Shown here: piece after piece, positions 1 through 5,755 of the stretch
Numbering within the stretch: the stretch's first letter is position 1
Layout: the number at the start of each line of letters is the position of its first letter
NCBI GenBank assembly: GCA_937897265.1
Contig: CALCPT010000452.1
Location: 1 to 9,378 of the forward strand
Direction of reading: 5' to 3'
Length of the DNA: 9,378 nt
From: an uncultured Alcaligenaceae bacterium
Lineage (GTDB): Bacteria; Pseudomonadota; Gammaproteobacteria; Burkholderiales; Burkholderiaceae_B
Made by a program: the position numbers and the translations under genes
Notes under the pieces: generated by a model
Told to the model about the DNA's origin: nothing
The model's input: the letters and a program-made list of their open reading frames with translations, nothing else
The model's database searches: none

Positions 1-15
1 ACGCTCTTCCGATCT
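1..15. other. Illumina adapter remnant (not genomic)
   Basis: The first 15 bases, acgctcttccgatct, are identical to the 3' end of the Illumina TruSeq read 1 primer. Read on the minus strand they are AGATCGGAAGAGCGT, the start of the universal adapter seen when a read runs past its insert. The GMC reading frame stays open through them (Arg-Asp-Arg-Lys-Ser) but those residues are artefactual. The T at 15 may be genomic or the ligated A/T base. Confidence 0.95.
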
Positions 16-746
16 CGTACGTACTCAACGCCTGTCGCACGCGTACCGTCAAAGATAATTTTTGCAGCATGCGCCTGAGTCAGCACGGTGAGATTCGGAC
101 GCTTACGTGCCGGACGTAAAAAGATACGGGCCGTGCTCATCCGATAGCTGCGATAGATATTGCGCTGAAAATATCCAACTCCAGCCTGCGTTGCACCGTT
201 GTAGTCGGGATTATGTGGGATACCGAGCTCTTGAGCACCCGAAATAAAGGCTTCACTGATAGGATGGATCCAATCAATATTCGTAATCGGCATTAGGCCC
301 GAGCGGCCACGATAAAGGTCATCGCCCTCACCAATCCGTGACTCTGTCTTTTTAAAAAAAGGTAAGACGTCAGCGTAGCTCCAACCCGGGTTGCCCGCCG
401 CCGCCCAGTCATCAAAATCTTCAGCTTGGCCGCGGTTGTAAACCAAGCCGTTAATCGCGGTGGATCCGCCTAAGGTTCTTCCCTGTGGCACTGGCACACG
501 TCTTCCACCTGTATGCTCAGTCGGTTCGGTCGTAAAGGGAAACGTCACCTTTGGATCAAAGACCTTTTTGATGTAACCCGCAGGCATATGAAGCAGTGGA
601 TCCCAATCTGTGGGCCCCGCTTCAAGTACGCAAACCGAGACATTTGGATTCTCGGATAGGCGATTCGCTAAGATCGCACCTGCCGCCCCACTCCCAACGA
701 TGATGTAATCAAAGCTGCCTTGTGGCAAGGCTAAGAGCGCGTTCAT
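16..746 (-). CDS. GMC-family FAD oxidoreductase, N-terminal 243 residues (choline/alcohol dehydrogenase type), partial
   Basis: This is the N-terminal part of a flavin-dependent alcohol or choline dehydrogenase of the glucose-methanol-choline family, likely cytoplasmic since no signal peptide is visible. The dinucleotide-binding motif VGSGAAG is at residues 17-23, followed by LANRL and the ADP-ribose-binding acidic end VCVLEAG (38-44). GMC signature 1, GRTLGGSTAING, is at 89-100, then NRG and DDWAAAGNPGWSY. Substrate-domain blocks LMPITN and RPARKRPNL follow. The family is usually 530-560 residues, so the C-terminal half with the catalytic His is missing beyond the contig end. The ATG overlaps the livF stop by one base (TGATG), indicating translational coupling; only a weak GGGG lies upstream. 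It is plainly related to the complete GMC enzyme at 5756-7369, sharing the ITN-D-W-HP block and the Y-Q-R block. Substrate unknown. Confidence 0.93.
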
Positions 747-1471
747 CAATGTGCCCCAAGATAAGCGGCGCGAACTTTAGGATCGCGTCGCAACTCTGAC
801 CCTTTGCCTTCTAACGTGATGCGACCCGTTTCAAGCACGTAGGCACGATCGGCCACGGCTAGCGCTTGATTGGCCATTTGCTCAACCAACAAAATGGTGA
901 CACCGCGTTCTTTCAACGCGCGGATCACAGCAAAAATTTCTTTGACGATCAAAGGTGCCAAACCCAACGAAGGCTCGTCCATCAGCAAAAGGGTTGGGCG
1001 CGACATCAGCGCGCGTGCGATGGCGAGCATCTGCTGCTCGCCTCCCGACATGGTGCCAGCCATCTGATCTTGTCGCTCTTTTAAGCGCGGGAAAATTCTA
1101 AACTGCTCTTGTACTTCGGCGTCAATCACTGACTGTGGATCTTTGCGGTGAAAAGCACCCAGCAAAAGATTATCCAAGACAGTTTGATCTGGAAATACTT
1201 GCCGTCCTTCTGGCGACTGCGCGATCCCCATTGGCACTCGCAGGTGACCAGGCATCTGTGTCACGTCTTGTCCTGCAAACAGCACTCGACCGGCTGCTGC
1301 TGGCTCGAGTCCCGAGATCGTTTTCATCAAGGTACTTTTGCCGGCACCGTTACCCCCAATGATCGTGACGATCTCTCCGGCATAGACTTGCAACGAGATC
1401 CCTTTAATGGCCTCAATCGCGCCGTAACGCACTTCGAGCCGATCCACCTCAAGCACGGGCTGATTAGACAT
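746..1471 (-). CDS. livF: LivF-type ATPase of a branched-chain-type (HAAT) ABC importer
   Basis: This is the second nucleotide-binding subunit of a LivFGHMJ-type importer, bound to the inner face of the cytoplasmic membrane. In the 241-residue form, Walker A GGNGAGKST is at 39-47, the Q-loop AQSPEGRQVF is near 84-93, the ABC signature SGGEQ is at 142-146, and Walker B LLLMDEP is at 161-167. The switch position reads LLVEQM, Gln rather than His, as is usual in LivF. It ends in AYLGAH, a typical LivF tail. I chose ATG at 1471 because GGAG lies six bases upstream (1478-1481); an in-frame TTG at 1492 would add seven residues without its own ribosome-binding site. A 74-base gap separates it from livMG, the longest inside the permease/ATPase block. 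The downstream GMC gene starts within its stop codon. Confidence 0.95.
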   Translation of the reverse strand: MSNQPVLEVDRLEVRYGAIEAIKGISLQVYAGEIVTIIGGNGAGKSTLMKTISGLEPAAAGRVLFAGQDVTQMPGHLRVPMGIAQSPEGRQVFPDQTVLDNLLLGAFHRKDPQSVIDAEVQEQFRIFPRLKERQDQMAGTMSGGEQQMLAIARALMSRPTLLLMDEPSLGLAPLIVKEIFAVIRALKERGVTILLVEQMANQALAVADRAYVLETGRITLEGKGSELRRDPKVRAAYLGAH

Positions 1472-1545
1472 GATGGGCTCCAGCAGATTCAATGTGCAAC
1501 GACTCTTGAAGAAAGCGTCTTCTATCAGGCTCAGTGCGCAACGGC

Positions 1546-3402
1546 CTAGTCAACATGGTTGCCCCCAGCAGGCTTGTCATGTCGCGACTCAGGTGCAGCA
1601 TTTTCAAGGTCCTCTAGATCGTCATCCACTCCAAGATAGGCCGCGATCACGCGTGGATTATTTTGCACCTCGGCCGGGGTTCCCTCAGCAATCTTCTCGC
1701 CGTAGTCGAGCACGATGACATGATCAGAAATTGCCATGACCAAATCCATGTGGTGCTCAATCAATAAAATTGTGATGCCCAGGTCTCGGATCTGAGAAAT
1801 GACTTGAATCAGCTCTTGCGTTTCTTGAGGATTCAGGCCTGCCGCGGGTTCGTCAAGTAGGAGCAGTCGAGGATGCGTGGCCAAGGCTCTCGCAATTTCT
1901 AAGCGTCTTTGCAAGCCATAGGGCAGACTGCCGGCCAATTCATGCGCTTTATCTTTCAAACCTAACAGTTCAAGAATCTGCAGTGATTCGCGATACGTTG
2001 ACGCCTCTTCACGTCGCGCACGTGGCAGACTCAACAGATAACTGAGCATGCCGGACTTCAAGCGAGAATGTAATCCAACCTGAACGTTTTCTAAGACTGT
2101 CATGTTGCTAAACAACTTCAAGTTTTGAAAGGTCCGAGCCAAGCCGAGGCTACAAATCTTATTTGCAGCCATGCCCGCAATTGAACGCCCATTAAATTCA
2201 ACGGTGCCGCTATCAGGCTCAGTGACACCCGAGAGAATATTGAGTAAGGTAGTTTTGCCAGCGCCATTTGGACCAATCAGCGAGTGAATATGACCCGCTT
2301 TCACACTCACACTCACGCGATTTGTCGGAATCACGCCACCATAGGCTTTATACAAATTCTCGGTTTTTAGTAATGGTTGATCTGCTGCGGCCACCTCGTC
2401 AGCCCTCAGACGCCATGCGTCAGCGTTTTGGTCCAGTGCCGCAGGCGCAAACCAAGACGGATACAGCTTACGCGCCGCGTTACGCACCATCCCTGACAAG
2501 CCGTCGGGCATGACATACAGCGCAAACAGTAATAACGCCCCATACGTAAAGTGTTGCAAATGCGGCCAGCGTGCGAGAAACGCATCGAGCAATGTGAGCA
2601 CCAAGGCTCCGAGTAACGGGCCATAGATCGAACTACCACCAAACAACACAATCAACAGAAAGAAAATGGATAGACCAAAGGTGATGAAATCTGAACTGAT
2701 GTATTGGTTTTGCTGAGCAATCAAGGCACCCGCCAACCCGCACGTCACAGCACTGACCACAAACGCCAAGACTTTAAAGCGGTAGACACTCACCCCCACA
2801 CTCTCGGCGGCGACCTCAGCCGTATTGACGGCTCTGAAGGCACGTCCATACTTGCCATTGACTAAGGCCCGAATCGCCAAATGCGCGAGAATCGCCAAAA
2901 ACCCAACAAGCCAGACCCACTCTTTCGGGCCGAGGCGCACACCACCAAACAAACTTGGAGGCACCACCCCGTAAATACCGGCTTGCCCGCCAAAGACATC
3001 TTGCCACTCTGATACGATTTTTTCGATCACGATGCCAAAGGCAATGGTGACCATCGCCAGAGCAGGACCTTTGACGCGTAACGCGGGTAAAGCAATGATG
3101 GCGCCAAAAATACCCGAAATGACACCACTGGCCGCAAAGGCGACCCAGGGATTCCAACCTGCACGGGTGGTTAACAAGGCCACAGCGTAGGCACCTACGG
3201 CAAACAAGCCTGCGTGTCCAAGCGATTTTTGACCCGTGATGCCAACTAAAACATTCAGGCCAGAGCCCGCCAAATAATTAACGCCGACTAAAAACATCAC
3301 CTTTAGATAAAACCCGTTGTCCGTCGAAAACGGCAACAGAACGATGACAGCCACGACGAAGGCCAAGCCAAGCAGATGGGCTCTATTGTGTTGCTCAAGC
3401 AT
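1546..3402 (-). CDS. livM/livG: LivM-LivG fusion: permease plus ATPase of a branched-chain-type ABC importer
   Basis: A single 618-residue protein combines one membrane subunit and one ATPase of a HAAT-type importer. Residues 1 to about 318 are a LivM permease with many hydrophobic segments, the conserved GQKSLGHAGLFAVGAYAVALL block (about 57-77) and GGSSIYGPLLGA. A linker of about 25 residues follows. LivG begins near LLKTENLYKAYGG with Walker A GPNGAGKTT (377-385), signature LPYGLQRR (493-500), Walker B LLLLDEP (513-519) and switch His in IEHHMD (549-554). An acidic tail of about 26 residues (DDDLEDLENA...) extends beyond the usual LivG end at AYLG. ATG at 3402 overlaps the livH stop by one base (TGATG) with GGAG eight bases upstream, and is preferred over the adjacent GTG at 3405. 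The linker is in frame and coherent, so this looks like a true fusion; such fusions are known in Burkholderiales. Confidence 0.94.
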   Translation of the reverse strand: MLEQHNRAHLLGLAFVVAVIVLLPFSTDNGFYLKVMFLVGVNYLAGSGLNVLVGITGQKSLGHAGLFAVGAYAVALLTTRAGWNPWVAFAASGVISGIFGAIIALPALRVKGPALAMVTIAFGIVIEKIVSEWQDVFGGQAGIYGVVPPSLFGGVRLGPKEWVWLVGFLAILAHLAIRALVNGKYGRAFRAVNTAEVAAESVGVSVYRFKVLAFVVSAVTCGLAGALIAQQNQYISSDFITFGLSIFFLLIVLFGGSSIYGPLLGALVLTLLDAFLARWPHLQHFTYGALLLFALYVMPDGLSGMVRNAARKLYPSWFAPAALDQNADAWRLRADEVAAADQPLLKTENLYKAYGGVIPTNRVSVSVKAGHIHSLIGPNGAGKTTLLNILSGVTEPDSGTVEFNGRSIAGMAANKICSLGLARTFQNLKLFSNMTVLENVQVGLHSRLKSGMLSYLLSLPRARREEASTYRESLQILELLGLKDKAHELAGSLPYGLQRRLEIARALATHPRLLLLDEPAAGLNPQETQELIQVISQIRDLGITILLIEHHMDLVMAISDHVIVLDYGEKIAEGTPAEVQNNPRVIAAYLGVDDDLEDLENAAPESRHDKPAGGNHVD

Positions 3403-4319
3403 CACACTTTCTCCACTTGGCGCTGCCCTAACAAACCCTCTGGTTTTAAAGCCAGCACAAGAATAATCAAGAGAAAAATGCTGATTTCTCGCATTTCAGC
3501 CTGCCACAAACCGACCAGCGCTTCGAGTAGGCCCAGTAAAAATCCACCCAACATGCAACCGCGCGGATTATTCAGCCCGCCGACAATGGCCGCAGAAAAA
3601 GCCTTCAATGCAATCGTCAAGCCCATAAAGACCGAAGCGGTTGTGATCGGTGCAATCAGCATGCCCGCCAACCCAGCCAAACTTGAGCTGACCACGAAGG
3701 CTAATACGACGATCGCTGACACGTTGATGCCCATTAATGTCGCGGCGTTGCGACTATGCGCCACGGCACGTACCGCTTTACCAAAGCGAGTTTTACGAAG
3801 CACGTAATCCATGCAGAACATCATCAGAACGCTGACAATTAAGACCAGCACTTCTTGGGGCACAATGCCTGCACCACCAATGCGAATCACATCGTTACCT
3901 AAAGGCGACGGCAACACAATTGCGGTCGGCCCCCAGATGGCCAAGGCGGTGTTTTGAATAATGATGCCAAAGCCAATCGTGCTCATGACCCAAGCCAAAC
4001 CAACAAAGCCCACAAAGGGACGAACAGCCGTGTAATACAGCAACACCCCAAGCAAGCCCAGCACCACCACGCTGGCAACCAACCCCATCGCATAACGAAA
4101 GGGCGTGACGTCACTCACTTGCAGAGCCTCGGTGATGTCTTTACCTGCCAGTAATAACACCGCCGACACACCAATGAGCGTGCCTACGGCTAAAAACTCG
4201 CCTTGGCCAAAATTAAACGTTTTTGTTGTGGTGTGCGTGATGCTAAAACCGAGAGCAACCAACGCGTAAATGCCACCGAGCGCCAAGCCACTAAAAACGG
4301 CTTGAAGAAGTGCAACCAT
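3402..4319 (-). CDS. livH: LivH-type permease of a branched-chain-type ABC importer
   Basis: This is the first inner-membrane subunit of the importer and should pair with the LivM half of the next gene to form the channel. The 305-residue length is typical. It opens with the usual LivH start (FSGLALGGIYALVALGFSI, 9-27), then the conserved loop NFGQGEFLAVG (36-46), the cytoplasmic coupling stretch FGKAVRAVAHSRNAATLMGIN (179-199, matching the usual RA-x-x-x-N-x-x-A-x-L-x-GI pattern), and the C-terminal GGLNNPRGCMLGGFLLGLLEAL and LKPEGLLGQR. Several hydrophobic segments are evident. ATG at 4319 is preceded by AAGGA at a spacing of eight. Its stop overlaps the livMG start by one base. It lies 75 bases after the binding-protein gene, separated by a strong hairpin that probably lowers its expression relative to that gene. 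Confidence 0.95.
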   Translation of the reverse strand: MVALLQAVFSGLALGGIYALVALGFSITHTTTKTFNFGQGEFLAVGTLIGVSAVLLLAGKDITEALQVSDVTPFRYAMGLVASVVVLGLLGVLLYYTAVRPFVGFVGLAWVMSTIGFGIIIQNTALAIWGPTAIVLPSPLGNDVIRIGGAGIVPQEVLVLIVSVLMMFCMDYVLRKTRFGKAVRAVAHSRNAATLMGINVSAIVVLAFVVSSSLAGLAGMLIAPITTASVFMGLTIALKAFSAAIVGGLNNPRGCMLGGFLLGLLEALVGLWQAEMREISIFLLIILVLALKPEGLLGQRQVEKV

Positions 4320-4344
4320 GATGTGCTTCCTTACAGCAGAATCG

Positions 4345-4380
4345 AAAACAACCTTTTACATCCCGGTAAAAGGTTGTTTT
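4345..4380 (-). terminator. Strong hairpin between binding-protein gene and livH: partial terminator or mRNA stabiliser
   Basis: A perfect 15-bp inverted repeat pairs 4345-4359 (aaaacaaccttttac) with 4366-4380 (gtaaaaggttgtttt) around the six-base loop atcccg. On the minus-strand transcript the stem's 3' arm ends in UUUU, and on the plus strand the run is five T, so it has the shape of a bidirectional intrinsic terminator, though the stem is AU-rich. It sits 14 bases after the binding-protein stop and upstream of livH in the same direction. Similar intercistronic hairpins in binding-protein-dependent transporters raise the binding protein relative to the membrane subunits by partial termination or 3'-end protection; that role is inferred here. 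Confidence 0.8.
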
Positions 4381-4394
4381 TCATCATTGCTGAA

Positions 4395-5591
4395 TTATCT
4401 TTTTAGGTCGGCCGGCGTGATGGATTTGAAAATATCGTCTTGGAAACGAACAATCGCACCAGCTTCAGTCCACTTGGCCAGATAAAAGTCATCGACGCTC
4501 AAGCCTTCATGCTTGGTTTTTGAAAAAGGCTTGTTATAAGTTTTGATCACGCCTTGCACCCCAGACAAGTCCTCAAGCGCAGCTGCGACTTTGGGACCAT
4601 CGGTTGTGCCTGCTTTAGTGATTGCCGCGGCAAGCAAGGTCACCGCATCGTAAGCTTGCGCTGCACACACAAAGGTCGTCATCGTTGGAAAGTTCTTACG
4701 CACACGCTCGCCAAGGGCTTTTGTGCGCTCGTTACTGTCTTCGGTTGTTGAGGCAGCAATAATCAGATGCGGCGCAAGCTTAGGCCCCGTCATGCGATAG
4801 TAAAGCGAGCTTAAATTACCCCAGGTACCCAATGTGACTGGAAAGTAATTAATTTTCTCCATACTTTTCACAACGTTTGCCGCACCGTCAGCAATCGCAT
4901 AAATAATGACCGCATCAGCACCTGCGTTTTTGATTTTGGTCATCTGCGAGGTAATGTCGGTATCTTTCGGACCGAATTTTTCAATCAGCACGGGTTTGAC
5001 ACCATGCATTTCGAGCACCTCCGCAGCATCCTTAATGCCGGCTTGGCCATAGCCAGTTGAATCAGCAATGATGGCGATTTTTTTATTTTTTGAAGCCTTG
5101 ACTGCGTACGCTGCCAAAAGAGCGACCTGCTCGCGATCAACCATCGATACACGGAACATGTAGTTCTGTGGCTCTTTTGCATAGCGAGTCGTGATTTCGG
5201 TGGCCGTTGCCGTCGCTCCGATCACGGGGATCTTTGCGTTTTGCGGAATATGCAACCAAGCCAAGGCGTTACCTGAATTTGAAGGGCCAACCACACCGAC
5301 CACTTTCTCGTTGTCGATCAACTCGGTCATGTTCTGAATGGATTTTGGCGGAGTCCCTAAATCGTCACGAATCACACCCACCACTTTGCGCCCTAACAAG
5401 CCGCCCTTTTTATTGATGTCTTCGATTGCAGCTTCAAAACCCCAGCGCGCTGCGACACCGAGCTCGGCAACCGCGGTGCCAGACATGTCAGCGTTATAGG
5501 CGATTTTGATATCTTGCGCCTGGGTAGCGCCGATTGTGAGCGCCGAACCGAGCGCGAGCGCTACGGCGATACGTTTGAATAGCTTCATCAT
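4395..5591 (-). CDS. Periplasmic substrate-binding protein of a branched-chain-type ABC importer (LivJ/LivK-like)
   Basis: This exported receptor captures the ligand and delivers it to LivH-LivM. Residues 1-25 form a Sec signal peptide: basic MMKLFKR, hydrophobic core, and a probable cut after TQA before QDIKIAYNADMSG. The mature part is a type 1 periplasmic-binding fold (Peripla_BP_6): DIKIAYNADMSG, ARWGFEAAIEDINKKGGLLGRKV, the QNMTELIDNEKVVGVVGPSNSGNALA block, and the second-lobe start KKIAIIADSTGYGQAGIKD. The 398-residue length is slightly above LivJ but normal for the family. Two ATGs (5591 and 5588) share GGAG at 5597-5600 with spacings of 5 and 8, and I cannot decide between them. Members of this family in Burkholderiales bind many ligands, including aromatic acids, amides and amino acids, so the ligand is open. 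The first gene of the transporter, behind a 164-base leader. Confidence 0.92.
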   Translation of the reverse strand: MMKLFKRIAVALALGSALTIGATQAQDIKIAYNADMSGTAVAELGVAARWGFEAAIEDINKKGGLLGRKVVGVIRDDLGTPPKSIQNMTELIDNEKVVGVVGPSNSGNALAWLHIPQNAKIPVIGATATATEITTRYAKEPQNYMFRVSMVDREQVALLAAYAVKASKNKKIAIIADSTGYGQAGIKDAAEVLEMHGVKPVLIEKFGPKDTDITSQMTKIKNAGADAVIIYAIADGAANVVKSMEKINYFPVTLGTWGNLSSLYYRMTGPKLAPHLIIAASTTEDSNERTKALGERVRKNFPTMTTFVCAAQAYDAVTLLAAAITKAGTTDGPKVAAALEDLSGVQGVIKTYNKPFSKTKHEGLSVDDFYLAKWTEAGAIVRFQDDIFKSITPADLKR

Positions 5592-5601
5592 TAAGTCTCC
5601 G
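5592..5601 (-). promoter_or_regulatory. Ribosome-binding leader CGGAGACTTA of the binding-protein gene
   Basis: On the minus strand CGGAGACTTA directly abuts the ATG at 5591 and is preceded by an A-rich stretch. Exactly the same ten bases occur at 8691-8700 before the MFS gene, also after an A-rich stretch. GGAG is the Shine-Dalgarno core, so the match beyond it (C before, ACTTA after) is the part not explained by ribosome pairing alone. Confidence 0.7.
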
Positions 5602-5649
5602 GTTTAATTTTTTTGATCGTCGCAAAAAACATCACTAACAAGAGATCGT

Positions 5650-5672
5650 AGGCTCGCACTGATGCGAGGCCT
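5650..5672. other. Hairpin in the leader of the binding-protein gene
   Basis: The arms aggctcgca (5650-5658) and tgcgaggcct (5663-5672) pair over nine positions with one bulged G, around the loop ctga. On the minus strand it lies about 58 bases before the ATG. No U-run follows it directly (a run of T comes about 20 bases later), so it is a poor intrinsic terminator for the upstream GMC gene. A regulatory or mRNA-structure role is possible. Confidence 0.4.
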
Positions 5673-5700
5673 AAGTTGTCTCTGACTTGCTTATTTTGAC

Positions 5701-5739
5701 TGATGTGATTCATCATACCGTTTCAACACACCGTTTAAG
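5701..5739 (-). promoter_or_regulatory. Candidate promoter with overlapping palindrome upstream of the binding-protein gene
   Basis: Reading the minus strand, TATGAT (5712-5717) matches five of six bases of a sigma-70 -10 box, and CTTAAA (5734-5739) is a weak -35 with a 16-base spacer. An imperfect palindrome TGATG-N5-CATCA (5701-5715) overlaps the -10 and could be an operator. The region between the GMC stop and the ATG is 164 bases, the largest gap among the minus-strand genes, which supports a separate promoter here. The individual boxes are short and the call is tentative. Confidence 0.3.
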
Positions 5740-5755
5740 GCCGTTGCGCAGGTAG

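Noticed and set aside
1148..1549. Plus-strand open frame of 133 codons
   Set aside because: It lies opposite livF, whose protein carries all ABC ATPase motifs; the plus-strand translation shows no recognisable domain.
2380..2450. Possibility that the LivM-LivG fusion is a sequencing frameshift or lost stop
   Set aside because: Both domains are in one frame, joined by a plausible hydrophilic linker, and such fusions are known; no sign of a broken start for a separate LivG.
2816..3157. Second minus-strand frame of 113 codons inside livMG
   Set aside because: An alternative frame within the LivM region; the main frame has intact permease motifs and there is no ribosome-binding site for a nested gene.
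3376..3807. Plus-strand open frame of 143 codons
   Set aside because: Antisense to livH and the start of livMG; no family features, explained as a shadow frame.
5650..5672. Hairpin considered as terminator of the upstream GMC gene
   Set aside because: No U-run follows directly on the minus-strand transcript; kept only as a structured leader element.
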